64,000 bases of DNA from Oscillatoriales cyanobacterium CG2_30_40_61 (GTDB lineage: Bacteria; Cyanobacteriota; Cyanobacteriia; Cyanobacteriales; Microcoleaceae), in assembly GCA_001873365.1 (NCBI GenBank), contig MNYZ01000087.1, positions 1-64,000 of the forward strand, read 5' to 3'. Both the position numbers and the translations under genes were made by a program. The notes below the pieces were generated by a model. It saw only the letters and a program-made list of their open reading frames with translations, did not search any database and had not been told where the DNA came from. The first letter of the stretch is position 1. Every line of letters starts with the position of its first letter. Below are positions 37,205 to 48,749 of the stretch, in pieces.

Positions 37205-38437
37205 ATGGTCAATTTTTCTGAACAGTGGGTTTTAATTACGCCCCCGATAGTCGGTGGAATTATTGGCTATTTTACCAATGATTTAGCCATTAAAATGTTA
37301 TTTCGTCCCTATCGACCTGTACAAATTTATGGCCGTCGGGTTCCGTTTACGCCCGGTTTGATTCCCAGAAATCAAGAACGTTTAGCCAAACGAATTTCTG
37401 ATACTATTATGGGGTCTTTATTGACTCCCGAGGAATTACAAAAATTAGCGCGTCGGTTGCTAGAAACTGAACGAATGCAAGCCGCAATTCAGTGGTTTCT
37501 CAGACTGGCTTTAGATCAAATTAAAGTTGATACGGAACCTAAAACAGCGAAGATTTTATCAGGAATTTTACGGGATTTTATTGGAGAATCTTTACCTAGA
37601 ATTTTAAGGGTTTTAGCCCGAAAAGATGATTTTTTGGCTCCTCAAATTAACCAAATCTTTGATCAAGTTTTATTAGAATTTCAATTAAATAATCAACAAT
37701 CGAAACAGTTATCTCAATGGCTGTTAGAAGTTGTAATCACACCGGAAGTTTTGCGACAGGCTTTAATTGATTTTCTGACGGATAAAAATATTTCTATTAT
37801 TGATGAAGGATTCCGAGAACAAAGTAGTGGAACCTATTGGGTTGTTGCGAATTTATTAGGATTAAGGAATAGTTTAACTAGGTTAAGAACCTTTTTTTTA
37901 GATGAAAGAGAGGAAACCAATCGACGATTAACAGAATTAATTAAATCTTTGGGATTACGAGGAAGACTACAGGAGTGGTTACAAAATATCTCGTTACAAA
38001 ATTTACCTGTTTCTACTGTCAAACAGTTAAGAAAAACTCTTAGAGATGCGGTTATCACCTATATTCAAGAACAAGGTATTGATGTGATTCAAGATTTGAC
38101 TCAATCCATCAATTGGGATCATATTTCAAATTGGGTTTTAAAACGGTTACAAACTTCTCCCGTGATGAATACATCTTTAGAATTAGTTAGTCAGGAATTA
38201 GCTTTAATTTTAGAACGGTATTTAGAAGAAGATATAGAAAAAATTATGGCTCAAGTGATTCCGATTTTGAATATTGAACAGGTGATTATTAATCGAGTTC
38301 GGGAAACTTCTCCTGAAAACTTGGAAGCTGCTATCAATGGTATTGTTAAAAGTGAATTACAAGCCATTGTAAATTTAGGGGGAATTTTGGGGGTTGTGAT
38401 TGGGTTATTGCAGACAGTTTTGTTAGTATTAAGATAG
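37205..38437 (+). CDS. DUF445 family membrane-associated protein
   Basis: 410 residues. N-terminal membrane helix with [19 protein letters not shown], then [20 protein letters not shown], both diagnostic of DUF445 (YheB-like). A long helical middle and a C-terminal membrane helix ([20 protein letters not shown]) follow. The function of the family is not established. The next gene, also a membrane protein, starts 28 bases later. Confidence 0.9.
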   Translation: MVNFSEQWVLITPPIVGGIIGYFTNDLAIKMLFRPYRPVQIYGRRVPFTPGLIPRNQERLAKRISDTIMGSLLTPEELQKLARRLLETERMQAAIQWFLRLALDQIKVDTEPKTAKILSGILRDFIGESLPRILRVLARKDDFLAPQINQIFDQVLLEFQLNNQQSKQLSQWLLEVVITPEVLRQALIDFLTDKNISIIDEGFREQSSGTYWVVANLLGLRNSLTRLRTFFLDEREETNRRLTELIKSLGLRGRLQEWLQNISLQNLPVSTVKQLRKTLRDAVITYIQEQGIDVIQDLTQSINWDHISNWVLKRLQTSPVMNTSLELVSQELALILERYLEEDIEKIMAQVIPILNIEQVIINRVRETSPENLEAAINGIVKSELQAIVNLGGILGVVIGLLQTVLLVLR

Positions 38438-38465
38438 ATGAAAATGGCTTAAACTAAAAACCAAT

Positions 38466-38762
38466 ATGAAAACTCCTAAATCTAATTTTTCTAAAGACAA
38501 TTCCCAACTCAGTCCCGAACAATATAGCCGTCTGAAGGCGGAAGCGCTCGCTCCTTATCGGGGTTTACGACAGTTTCTCTATATTGGTTTTGGGGCTTCG
38601 GGTTTTATTGGTGCGGTGGTATTCTTGGCTCAACTATTGGGAGGGCGGAATGTTGCTTCGGCGTTACCAAACCTAGCTCTACAAATAGGAGTAGTGGCCC
38701 TAATGGTGGGCTTATTTCGTTGGGAACAGCGAGCCAGTAGCCGTAGATCGGGCCCAAAGTAA
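38466..38762 (+). CDS. DUF3493 family small membrane protein
   Basis: 98 residues with two membrane helices (about 37-58 and 70-87) after RLKAEALAPYRGLRQFLY. That pattern fits DUF3493, which in plants includes the low-PSII-accumulation protein LPA3; the cyanobacterial role is less clear. Ends in a basic tail. Followed by a 260-base region with a repeat pair and a terminator. Confidence 0.8.
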   Translation: MKTPKSNFSKDNSQLSPEQYSRLKAEALAPYRGLRQFLYIGFGASGFIGAVVFLAQLLGGRNVASALPNLALQIGVVALMVGLFRWEQRASSRRSGPK

Positions 38763-38875
38763 CATAACTACATATTTCTCAATCTACCGACATAAGACGT
38801 AAACAAAAGAAAATAAAAAAAACATTAAGAAATCTAGGTTTTGCCTTGATCCCTGGCATGATTATATATAGTCAA

Positions 38876-38960
38876 TCAAATGGGGTCAGCTTTTATAAAG
38901 ACCCTAACCATAAATCTGATTTAGTCGCTCAAATGGGGTCAGCTTATATAAAGACCCTAA
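38876..38960 (+). repeat. Pair of 32-bp direct repeats, each able to form a hairpin
   Basis: Two copies (38876-38907 and 38929-38960) differ at one base and are separated by 21 bp. Each contains GGGTC, then AGCTTTTATAAA (or AGCTTATATAAA), then GACCC, so each can fold into a 5-6 bp stem. They lie about 110 bases after the DUF3493 gene and before a terminator. No other copy was seen in the window. Confidence 0.85.
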
Positions 38961-38990
38961 ATATAACAAATCTACATATAAAAATCTGAA

Positions 38991-39023
38991 GGTCAGCTTC
39001 CCGTAGTTGGAAGCTGGCTTTTT
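38991..39023 (+). terminator. Rho-independent terminator
   Basis: GTCAGCTTCC, loop CGTAGTT, GGAAGCTGGC followed by eight T. A 9-10 bp stem. It ends plus-strand transcription, probably of menG-DUF445-DUF3493 or of a short RNA carrying the direct repeats, just before the convergent beta-helix gene. Confidence 0.88.
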
Positions 39024-39025
39024 TT

Positions 39026-40075
39026 TCAGAACTCTGCTGCACCGGAGATGCGGGTTTGATCGATTTCATTTCCAATCACGGTAATAGTATAACCGCGGGT
39101 GGCATTATAGACATCATAGCGACCATTGCTCCGAATAATATTTTGGCCGGGACTGTCAACCGTACCTAAATCTGGTTGAGCTTGGGAGATGGCAACTACT
39201 CCATCTCGTTGATTATTTTCAATTAAATTGTTTCGTAAAATAGGTTTTGCTTGGTGAGAAATCACAATTCCATCCCGATTTTCAATGATTTTATTTTCGG
39301 TAATAGTAGGGGAAGCCTCATCATTAACTGAGATCCCAAATCCAGTATTTTGAAAAACATTATTCCGAATTTCTCCGGCTCCTGAACGGGCAATTGAAAT
39401 CCCATTTCCGGCATTTTGAACAAATATATTACTCTGGATTTTAGGATTACTTTCAGACGTAATAAAAATCCCATCCCGCTTACTCTCAATAAACGTACAG
39501 CCACTAACTACAGGACTAGAAGATTCTATCCATAAACCTGTTCCCCTAGTATTGGGATTGGTAACTGTAACCCCGATAATTTGGCTATTTCCTTGGGTTT
39601 TAATGGTGGCATTTTGTCGCGCAAAGGTGGGACTAACGAAATTCCCCCCGCCCATAATCACAATATCCTGTCCATTGGTGGCCTCATTTCCTTGCAATGT
39701 GATTCCATCTTTGAGGGATAGGGGAAACACTTCTCCGGTTTCCTGACTATAAGTACCTGGGTTAAGTTGAATCACCGTACCCGGTTGAACCTTTTGCAAC
39801 GCATAGGTAATCGAACGATAGGGGCTTGTTTGGCTTCCAGTCGAGGTGCCATCATCTCCCGTATTGGGATCAATATGGATGATGGCATTTTGAATTCCAT
39901 TTTGGGACAGTAACAGGGGGTTGGGTTGAATCCTGGGGATATGGGCCAAAACGGGACTTCCCATTCCTGATATCAGTCCTAATCCTACAATCACTGTTAC
40001 CCATCCCCTTAACCCTTGAGAACTCCATCGGTAGGGTAAAGTCAATCGTTGCATCGGCTCCTGTTGATTTGACAT
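39026..40075 (-). CDS. Secreted right-handed beta-helix (DUF1565-like) protein
   Basis: 349 residues; an internal ATG at residue 8 is an alternative start. Signal peptide with a hydrophobic core at about 24-40 and AHA-type cleavage near 46. The mature part begins IHIDPNTGDDGTSTGSQTSPYRSITYAL, the DUF1565 start, and continues with parallel beta-helix repeats of about 23 residues (NGISIARSGAGEIRNNVF, DGIVISHQAKPILRNNLI). Such folds bind or process polysaccharides or act as surface proteins; no lyase active site is evident. Single gene with its own upstream region. Confidence 0.85.
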   Translation of the reverse strand: MSNQQEPMQRLTLPYRWSSQGLRGWVTVIVGLGLISGMGSPVLAHIPRIQPNPLLLSQNGIQNAIIHIDPNTGDDGTSTGSQTSPYRSITYALQKVQPGTVIQLNPGTYSQETGEVFPLSLKDGITLQGNEATNGQDIVIMGGGNFVSPTFARQNATIKTQGNSQIIGVTVTNPNTRGTGLWIESSSPVVSGCTFIESKRDGIFITSESNPKIQSNIFVQNAGNGISIARSGAGEIRNNVFQNTGFGISVNDEASPTITENKIIENRDGIVISHQAKPILRNNLIENNQRDGVVAISQAQPDLGTVDSPGQNIIRSNGRYDVYNATRGYTITVIGNEIDQTRISGAAEF

Positions 40076-40787
40076 AGATATCGCTGGGATTCATTTAACT
40101 ACAAGCATTTTAGCTGATCGGGATCAATCAATTTGGTTTTCACCGAATAAAATCATAATTCCGTTGGGAACTTCTCAGACTTGTGGTCAGTCAATGAAGC
40201 CAGATTGTCCTTACGTCTGCTTTGACTCCGGTGCTAAGTCAGTCTGTTGCAAGGCCGTTCTAAACAGGGTATGTCAAGAAACCCTTGCCATTTAGGACTG
40301 GTTGGTGACCATCAGGAGGTCAATCGTTTCACATCAAGCGATAGTCAGTTTTTTTGAACCCGAACCTGGGAATGGATGTGAGATCAAAGCCTATTCCTTT
40401 TCTCGATATTGAAGGCCAAGACGAAAATTTATCAATCTCTTGCTATTTTCTTGACACTTCTGTTAAGCTGATACGATATTTTTTTACTCATTACTGACGG
40501 GTGCTTGGCTTCACTCCATTGGGTTCTAGTTGGTAGTGTCAAACCGTTGTTTGTATCTACTAGACGGGGACTTTGTGCAATTCCTAACACTGTCCTTTTT
40601 TCTGTTAAGATCCACTGGATTGTTTGTTCTGTTTAGGATAAACTGAACGTGGCATTCATTAGCCGAATGGAATCCCTGGTAGGTTGAAGTTTAATGATCC
40701 CTAAAGCTACCAGTAACTAAGTTCCTATTGTAGAATCCCAGAAAGATCAAAACGCTAACATTATTAATTCAAGTGAGGAGCACTTAA
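40076..40787 (+). other. Long region upstream of the RTX gene
   Basis: 712 bases with no open frame of note on either strand. It holds the beta-helix gene promoter region at its left and a probable promoter for the RTX gene (about 40451-40480) leaving an unusually long leader of about 300 bases. Short hairpins such as GACC-ATCAGGA-GGTC (about 40307-40321) occur. No tRNA or known small RNA was recognised. Confidence 0.5.
40451..40480 (+). promoter_or_regulatory. Candidate promoter of the RTX gene
   Basis: TTGACA (40451-40456), 17 bases, CGATAT, with an alternative TACGAT two bases earlier, followed by a T-rich stretch. The -35 is perfect, the -10 weak. It would give a leader of some 300 bases before the RTX start codon. 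Confidence 0.4.
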
Positions 40788-41690
40788 ATGTCTCAGGTAA
40801 TAACATCCGACGGTATACAAGAATTCCAGAGCCCTTTTGGGGGAATCGCTCTAGTAGGTGTAGACGGTAAAGCTAATAGTATTTCAGGTACAGCTACCAC
40901 CACCCTAATTGTAGGTGGTAACCAAGGTGATATTGTTTCCGCCGGAGCCTCAACCAATGTGGTAATTTACGGTTTTGATGGCCCCGACAAAATCTATGGT
41001 GGAACCGGAAATGATGAACTTTTCGGTAACCCAGGAGATGATGTTATCTATGGTCTAGGTGGCAATGACTTTATTGCTGGTGGTACTGGCAATGACCTGC
41101 TCTATGGTGGTGATGGAGATGATAGCGTCTTTGGTGACCTAGGAAACGATACGATTTCCGGTGATGCTGGCAATGACATCCTTGCTGGTGGTCAAGGAAA
41201 TGACGTCATCGACGGTGGCATGGGCAATGATGTCATCTGGGGTGAACAAGGCAATGATTCCCTTTATGGTGGTGACGGCAACGATACCATCTATGGTGGC
41301 CAAGGAAATGACGTCATTGCTGGTGGAGACGGTAATGACTTCATTACTGGAGACAAGGGCAATGATAACTTAACCGGTAACGCTGGAAACGATACCTTTG
41401 CCTTTGCGCAGGTTGGTGCTGCCGATGCCGATATAGTGGTTGATTTCACCTCTGGACAAGATAAGATTGCCTTAGCTTCTAGTGTGTTCTCTGCTCTAGG
41501 TGTGAGTGTAGAAACCACTGAATTCCAGGTGGTTGCCAACTTCAACCCTGCTACTCCTCTTGCTAGTACTGGACTGGTTTATGACTCTGCCAATGGCAAG
41601 TTATACTTCGTCAATGGTGGTGCTGCCCAAGAAGTGGCTACCTTTGTAAATAATCCTAACCTACAAGCCAGTGACTTTGAATTATTCTAA
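40788..41690 (+). CDS. RTX-type calcium-binding repeat protein
   Basis: 300 residues, acidic, no N-terminal signal peptide. About 15 nonapeptide repeats of the GGxGNDxLx type (residues about 68-205) form a parallel beta-roll that binds Ca2+. The C-terminal part (FAQVGAADADIVVDFTSGQDKIAL ... VNNPNLQASDFELF) is the usual RTX end that carries the uncleaved type I secretion signal. The function could be surface-layer, adhesive or motility-related. Strong RBS GTGAGGAG before the ATG; own terminator follows. No intact exporter is near; a broken one lies at 51.7-52.7 kb. Confidence 0.93.
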   Translation: MSQVITSDGIQEFQSPFGGIALVGVDGKANSISGTATTTLIVGGNQGDIVSAGASTNVVIYGFDGPDKIYGGTGNDELFGNPGDDVIYGLGGNDFIAGGTGNDLLYGGDGDDSVFGDLGNDTISGDAGNDILAGGQGNDVIDGGMGNDVIWGEQGNDSLYGGDGNDTIYGGQGNDVIAGGDGNDFITGDKGNDNLTGNAGNDTFAFAQVGAADADIVVDFTSGQDKIALASSVFSALGVSVETTEFQVVANFNPATPLASTGLVYDSANGKLYFVNGGAAQEVATFVNNPNLQASDFELF

Positions 41691-41716
41691 GTCTTAACTT
41701 GTAGTCATACAGAATT

Positions 41717-41742
41717 AGGGGTAGGTAGTCTACCCCTTTTTT
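41717..41742 (+). terminator. Rho-independent terminator after the RTX gene
   Basis: AGGGGTAG, loop GTAGT, CTACCCCT then TTTTT: a perfect 7-8 bp stem with T tract 27 bases after the RTX stop codon. Confidence 0.92.
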
Positions 41743-41750
41743 GTTTGTAC

Positions 41751-41978
41751 CTAATCTTTGGGCTTGGGAGGAATGGGGTCATACCCACCTGGATGATAGG
41801 GATGACAGCGTAAAATCCGTTTCAGGGCTAACCAACTTCCTTGAATAATTCCAAAGGTTTCTAGGGCTTCAATGGCATATTGGGAACAGGTGGGATGGAA
41901 GCGACAAGCGGGGGGAAATAGGGGAGAAATTAACAATTTGTAGCCTTTAATTAGGGTAATGAATAGGGTTTTAATCAT
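41751..41978 (-). CDS. yidD: Membrane protein insertion efficiency factor YidD
   Basis: 75 residues, normal size. [18 protein letters not shown] and [14 protein letters not shown] are the family signature. YidD helps YidC-dependent insertion of membrane proteins at the inner face of the membrane. It lies 13 bases after truB on the same strand, not in the more usual rnpA-yidD-yidC order, and is probably co-transcribed with truB. Confidence 0.95.
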   Translation of the reverse strand: MIKTLFITLIKGYKLLISPLFPPACRFHPTCSQYAIEALETFGIIQGSWLALKRILRCHPYHPGGYDPIPPKPKD

Positions 41979-41991
41979 CTTAAAAAATTGG

Positions 41992-42885
41992 TTAATTTTC
42001 AGTTAGAACAACTTGGGGAGTCAGGAGAATTTGATCGGAAGTTTTGATTAATTTTCCTATGCCTAAAAGTTGGTGATTTTGGTCATAGACACTTACGGGA
42101 TGATCTGCTATTATTTGATTTTCTACGATGATAGATTGTCCTTGAAACCAGCGTTTTGTTGATTCAGCAGTTAGGATTATTGTTGTTAAATGATTTAAGG
42201 CAATAGTAGGGGATAGGGGGGAAAAAGTTTGCTCCTGAACTTGGGTTTCTAAGGTTTCTAAGGTGAGACTATTTTCTAAACCAAAACCACTACTTTCGGT
42301 TCTGATTAAATTTACTAGGGTGGCTCCTGTATTTAGTATAGCACCTAAATCCCGAGCAATAGAGCGAATATAGGTTCCTGAACCACAGGCGATCGCAATT
42401 TCTAATTCGGGAAATTCCCCCGGATACCAGTTAAGAATTTTCAGATCAAAAACTTCGACTGTCCGACTGGGAACTTCAACAATTTCTCCTTTTCTAGCTA
42501 AATCATATAAGCGTTTTCCTTGAACATGAATCGCACTATACAAAGGCGGAACTTGTTCAATTTTACCGATAAATTGGGGTAAAATAGCTTGAATATTTTC
42601 TAGTTGTAAATGGGGTACGGATTGAGTAGTTAGGGTTTCGCCTTCTAAGTCATCGGTGGTTGTGGTGATCCCGAATCTAATTCTAGCATGATAAGCCTTA
42701 TTAGAGGGGAGAAATTGTAACAGGCGAGTGGCTTTTCCTAGGGCTATTGGTAATACTCCCGTGGCGGCTGGATCAAGAGTTCCGGCGTGTCCGACCCGTT
42801 TTAATTTTAAGATTCGGCGAACTTTTGCCACACAGTCATGGGAGGTAAATCCCGCAGATTTATTAAGGTTGAGAAACCCGTACAT
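41992..42885 (-). CDS. truB: tRNA pseudouridine-55 synthase
   Basis: 297 residues. Makes pseudouridine 55 in the T-loop of tRNAs. Landmarks: [22 protein letters not shown], catalytic aspartate in [39 protein letters not shown] and [16 protein letters not shown]-terminal PUA-like tail is short. It heads the truB-yidD unit. Confidence 0.96.
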   Translation of the reverse strand: MYGFLNLNKSAGFTSHDCVAKVRRILKLKRVGHAGTLDPAATGVLPIALGKATRLLQFLPSNKAYHARIRFGITTTTDDLEGETLTTQSVPHLQLENIQAILPQFIGKIEQVPPLYSAIHVQGKRLYDLARKGEIVEVPSRTVEVFDLKILNWYPGEFPELEIAIACGSGTYIRSIARDLGAILNTGATLVNLIRTESSGFGLENSLTLETLETQVQEQTFSPLSPTIALNHLTTIILTAESTKRWFQGQSIIVENQIIADHPVSVYDQNHQLLGIGKLIKTSDQILLTPQVVLTEN

Positions 42886-42932
42886 GAGGATTAAATTTCC
42901 TATCTAAAAGGGTAATTTTATGGGATGATTGA

Positions 42933-43784
42933 TTAAGGTAGGGATTTAAAATTTCCCGATGTTAAATTTCCGGTAAAATTAGGAATAAATGCTAAGTAAG
43001 TGGGGTTATCTCGATCATCTGTCCGAATAAATAAACCGTTAACTCCATCCAAACGAGCCGTCTCAAATTGTAATTTACTAAAGGCTAGGTCGTTGGGTAG
43101 CAAAATCACATCATTATTTTGATTATAGTCATCAATAATATCAGCTAAAGCCCGATTTCCACTACCAGAATTAATAGAAATAAAGAAAGTATCCCTGCCG
43201 TCACCCCCGACTAAAATATCTTGACCGCGATCGCCGGATAAAAAATCATCTTTATTGCCGCCAACTAGACAATCATCTCCGGCTCCACCATACAGGGTAT
43301 TATTACTATCATCCCCGGCAATTAACAGATCATTATCATTATTTCCGAATAATAAATCTTTGCCATTACCACCATCTAAAGTATCTGCGCCCTTGCCTCC
43401 AAATATGGTATCATCTCCATCACTACCGAGAATATAATCGCGATTTTGATTGCCATTAATATAATCATTTCCAATTTCCCCATCAATGAAATCTTCGCCG
43501 TCGTCTCCAAAAATTGTGTCTCCTCCCCCGCGACCATACAAACTATCACGGCCGATATTCCCCCGCATAATATCTGCCGCAGCAGTCCCGGCTAGACTAG
43601 CACCTAGAGTATCGGTAATTTGGGGAATTGTATTACCAGTCAAACCTGTACCTGTGTCCCCAGGGATGGTTGTGTTACCATTGGTTAGGGTGTCGCCGGG
43701 TATAGTGTCGCCGGGTATAGTGTCGCCGGGTAGGGTGTTATCGAGTAACAAAAAAATTAAATTGGGATCAAATGCAGATGTCAT
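42933..43784 (-). CDS. Second RTX-type calcium-binding protein
   Basis: 283 residues, acidic, no signal peptide. An N-terminal low-complexity region contains repeated LPGDTI/IPGDT units (about 17-45), followed by RTX nonapeptides (GGKGADTLDGGNGKDLL and similar) at about 85-205. The C-terminal part has IIDDYNQNNDVILLP, typical of the domain closing RTX repeats. It differs from the protein at 40.8 kb in sequence and in the N-terminal repeats, so it is not a recent duplicate. Likely exported by a type I system. Confidence 0.9.
   Translation of the reverse strand: MTSAFDPNLIFLLLDNTLPGDTIPGDTIPGDTLTNGNTTIPGDTGTGLTGNTIPQITDTLGASLAGTAAADIMRGNIGRDSLYGRGGGDTIFGDDGEDFIDGEIGNDYINGNQNRDYILGSDGDDTIFGGKGADTLDGGNGKDLLFGNNDNDLLIAGDDSNNTLYGGAGDDCLVGGNKDDFLSGDRGQDILVGGDGRDTFFISINSGSGNRALADIIDDYNQNNDVILLPNDLAFSKLQFETARLDGVNGLFIRTDDRDNPTYLAFIPNFTGNLTSGNFKSLP
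43686..43737 (-). repeat. 15-bp tandem repeat in the second RTX gene
   Basis: Three copies of GTGTCGCCGGGTATA (plus-strand reading) encode repeated PGDTI units near the N-terminus. The unit is a multiple of three, so copy number can vary in frame. Confidence 0.85.
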
Positions 43785-43925
43785 AATAGGTTAAAAATTA
43801 GGTTGATCTGAAATTTTGCCCCTAGCTGGAGAAGGGATTAATCGAATATAATTAGGTTAAGCCTTGAAACCCAGGACTAGATAACTGATTATCTAGTTTG
43901 TAGCACTTTATTTAACTAATAAGTT

Positions 43926-44888
43926 ATGATTAATGCCACAGCCATTCTAATTGATGTCTTTGTTCAACAACTACAAGGAGGATATCGTCGGACTTACGGA
44001 GGGTTTAAACCAGACTACCCCGAAATTATCGCTTGGGCTGGAACAATGGCATTAGAAAATATTGCCAATTGTGATGCTCTTTACCACAACGTTGAGCATA
44101 CCATGTTAGTGACGTTAGTGGGACAGGAAATTTTACGCGGAAAACATATTCGCGAGGGGGGAGTAACTCCTCAAGACTGGTTACATTTTATTATTTCTTT
44201 ACTGTGTCATGATATTGGCTATGTCAAGGGTGTTTGTCGGCAAGATCAAGAGTCTGTTGGTTTATTTGCCACGGGAATTGGAGATGGAATTGTGCCGATT
44301 TCAGTGGGAGCAACATCGGCTAGTTTAACAGCTTATCATGTTGATCGGGGAAAATTAGTAATTGATGAACGATTTGGGGGGCATAATTTAATTGATGCGG
44401 AACAAATTAAACGGAATATTGAGTTAACTCGTTTCCCAGTTCCCGCCGATGAAACCCATCAAGATCGACATAATTATTCAGGACTAGCAAGGGCGGCGGA
44501 TTTGATTGGTCAACTTAGTGATCCCCGGTATTTGAAAAAAATTAGTTCCCTATTTTATGAGTTTGAAGAAGTAGGAACTAACAAGGTTTTAGGCTATAAA
44601 ACCCCTGGGGATTTACGTCGAAATTATGCTAAATTTTACTGGAATGGCGTGTTTCCTTATATTCCAGCAGCACTGAAATATTTGGAATTAACCCAAGAAG
44701 GAAAACAGATTGTTGCTAACCTCTACGCCAATGTGTTTCAAGTGGAAAATGAATCCCGAATTTTACAAGGAATTAATCAATTTCCGCCGGAAATGAATGG
44801 GAGTAGTCCTACACAAACTAATAAGAATGGTATCGCAACAGATGAAAAAGAGTTAGTGTTTAGTGAATTAACAAATCTGAACCTATAA
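43926..44888 (+). CDS. HD-domain metalloprotein (putative phosphohydrolase)
   Basis: 320 residues, cytosolic. HD-type metal site visible as YHNVEHT (about 57-63), CHDIGYVKG (HD pair) and a downstream aspartate region HQDRHNYSGLARAADLIGQL. It matches a cyanobacterial HD-domain family seen widely in Nostoc relatives (Npun_R2479 type by recollection), substrate unknown; nucleotide or cyclic-nucleotide phosphate hydrolysis is plausible. Own terminator downstream. Confidence 0.85.
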   Translation: MINATAILIDVFVQQLQGGYRRTYGGFKPDYPEIIAWAGTMALENIANCDALYHNVEHTMLVTLVGQEILRGKHIREGGVTPQDWLHFIISLLCHDIGYVKGVCRQDQESVGLFATGIGDGIVPISVGATSASLTAYHVDRGKLVIDERFGGHNLIDAEQIKRNIELTRFPVPADETHQDRHNYSGLARAADLIGQLSDPRYLKKISSLFYEFEEVGTNKVLGYKTPGDLRRNYAKFYWNGVFPYIPAALKYLELTQEGKQIVANLYANVFQVENESRILQGINQFPPEMNGSSPTQTNKNGIATDEKELVFSELTNLNL

Positions 44889-44917
44889 GGGAGCGAAAAA
44901 CTGCCTATTCATATCCA

Positions 44918-44946
44918 GGAAGGTTAATCAATTGACCTTCCTTTTT
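44918..44946 (+). terminator. Rho-independent terminator after the HD gene
   Basis: AGGAAGGTTAA, short loop TCAA, TTGACCTTCCT then TTTT: a 9-10 bp stem with T tract about 30 bases past the stop codon and 24 bases before ligA. Confidence 0.88.
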
Positions 44947-44960
44947 AATCAAAAATCTAG

Positions 44961-47018
<2,058 letters not shown>

Positions 47019-47053
47019 TTATCTTTTTTTGGATATTATTTAAGACAGTTAAA

Positions 47054-48634
47054 ATGATCAATTTTATGAATCCTCAAATTAGATCTGAAAAAATTGAACA
47101 AATTGTTGTCACCGCCGAACAGATGGGAAATATTGAGGAGCGGATCTTTTCCGCCGGGATACCTGTAGCGGCTTTAATGGAAAAAGTTGCCGGGAAAATT
47201 ACCCAAAGGATAATAAATTTATTCTTAGAAAAATCAATCACCCCGGAGCATAAAATTGGGATATTAGTAGGGCCAGGACATAATGGGGGCGATGGGTTAG
47301 TTGTAGCGCGGGAACTCTATTTTCAGGGATATTCTGTTGTAATTTATAGTCCCTTTTCAAAGCAAAAAGAACTCACCCAAACCCACGCTAAATATGTTCA
47401 GAATTTGGGAATTAATTTCACTGCTAATATCAAAGAATTAGAGCCTTGTGATGTTATTATTGATGGGTTATTTGGATTTGGGCTAGAACGGGAAATTACT
47501 GGGGAAATTGCTGAAGATATTAATATTATAAATCCTTGGAATAAATTTGTAATTAGTATTGATTTACCTTCGGGAATTCATACGGATACAGGAGAAATAT
47601 TAGGAACAGCAATTAGAGCTAATATAACCCTCTGTTTGGGACTATGGAAACAGGCTTTTTTACAAGATACCGGATTAGATTATATTGGCAGAGCCGAACT
47701 AATTGATTTTGATATTCCATTGATGGATATTAATGCTATTATCGGAGAATATCCTATCTTAAATCGCATCACTCAGCACACCGCAATTAATAATTTACCC
47801 TTGCCCCGTCCCGCTAATCATCATAAATATAAAAATGGTCATTTATTAATTATAGCAGGTTCAAAACAATATACAGGAGCCGCTATTTTAGCTGGATTAG
47901 GAGCTAGAGCAAGCGGTGTGGGAATGCTTTCTATTGCTGTGCCTAATTCTATTAAACCCTGGTTAGGTTTGCAATTACCAGAAGCCTTAATTATAGGCTG
48001 TCCTGAAACCGAAAATGGAGCTATTCTTAAACTTCCAGAAAATCTGGATTTAAGCCGCTATCAAACGATTGTTTGTGGCCCTGGATTAACCTTAGAAGCT
48101 CAAGCCATCGTTGAAAGAATATTAACAGCAAATTGTGCAATTATTTTAGATGCGGATGCTTTAAATATCTTAGCTCAGTTGAATCCAATTTTTACCCTAT
48201 CTTCTCGTAAATTTCCGACTATTATAACACCCCATTTAGGAGAATTTAAACGGCTATTTCCAGAATTGATAGAATTAGAAAAAAATCAAATAAAATTAGC
48301 CGAACAAGCCGCCGAATTGACGGGTGCAATTATTGTTTTAAAAGGGGCTAGAACCTGTGTAGCTACCCCAAATCAAGTTTGGATTAATTCTGAGAGTACC
48401 CCGGCTTTGGGTCGAGGAGGAAGTGGGGATGTGTTAACGGGATTATTAGGAGGACTATTACCCCCTGTGATTCTCGCGGAAAAACCTATACAATTAATAG
48501 TTAATACGGCGGTTTGGTGGCATTCCCAAGCCGGGATTTTAGCCGCAAGAGAACGCACGGAATTAGGGGTTGATGCCTATACATTAACTCAATATTTAAT
48601 TCCAGCTTTGCTCTCGTTTCTAGGTTCTACCTAG
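47054..48634 (+). CDS. nnr: Bifunctional NAD(P)H-hydrate epimerase / ADP-dependent dehydratase
   Basis: 526 residues; the ATG at 47066 is an alternative start. The N-terminal half (about 10-225) is the epimerase (VGPGHNGGDGLVVAREL, SIDLPSGIHTDTGE), the C-terminal half (about 240-520) the dehydratase (HKYKNGHLLIIAGSKQYTGAA, VCGPGL, ILDADALNIL, GRGGSGDVLTGLLGG). Together they repair hydrated NADH and NADPH. Probably transcribed with ligA, which consumes NAD. Confidence 0.95.
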   Translation: MINFMNPQIRSEKIEQIVVTAEQMGNIEERIFSAGIPVAALMEKVAGKITQRIINLFLEKSITPEHKIGILVGPGHNGGDGLVVARELYFQGYSVVIYSPFSKQKELTQTHAKYVQNLGINFTANIKELEPCDVIIDGLFGFGLEREITGEIAEDINIINPWNKFVISIDLPSGIHTDTGEILGTAIRANITLCLGLWKQAFLQDTGLDYIGRAELIDFDIPLMDINAIIGEYPILNRITQHTAINNLPLPRPANHHKYKNGHLLIIAGSKQYTGAAILAGLGARASGVGMLSIAVPNSIKPWLGLQLPEALIIGCPETENGAILKLPENLDLSRYQTIVCGPGLTLEAQAIVERILTANCAIILDADALNILAQLNPIFTLSSRKFPTIITPHLGEFKRLFPELIELEKNQIKLAEQAAELTGAIIVLKGARTCVATPNQVWINSESTPALGRGGSGDVLTGLLGGLLPPVILAEKPIQLIVNTAVWWHSQAGILAARERTELGVDAYTLTQYLIPALLSFLGST

Positions 48635-48725
48635 AAATGCTCTGAAGGAGGCTCCGCCTCCAAAAAACTAGAGGCGAAGCCTCTGAAAGCCATTCCCTGG
48701 AAGACCCAGGAAACAAGGAAAAAAC
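48615..48725 (+). repeat. Cluster of three short hairpin repeats after nnr
   Basis: CTAGGTTCTACCTAG overlaps the nnr stop codon; GGAGGCTCCGCCTCC and TAGAGGCGAAGCCTCT follow, each a near-perfect palindrome, then CCTGGAAGACCCAGG. These are typical dispersed palindromes and may protect or end the ligA-nnr transcript. Confidence 0.75.
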
Positions 48726-48749
48726 CATAAATTAAATTAGGAGATAACC

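Noticed and set aside
38876-38960. Two 32-bp direct repeats with a 21-bp spacer, CRISPR-like at first sight
   Set aside because: Only two copies, spacer shorter than usual, no further repeats and no cas genes; called a repeat pair instead.
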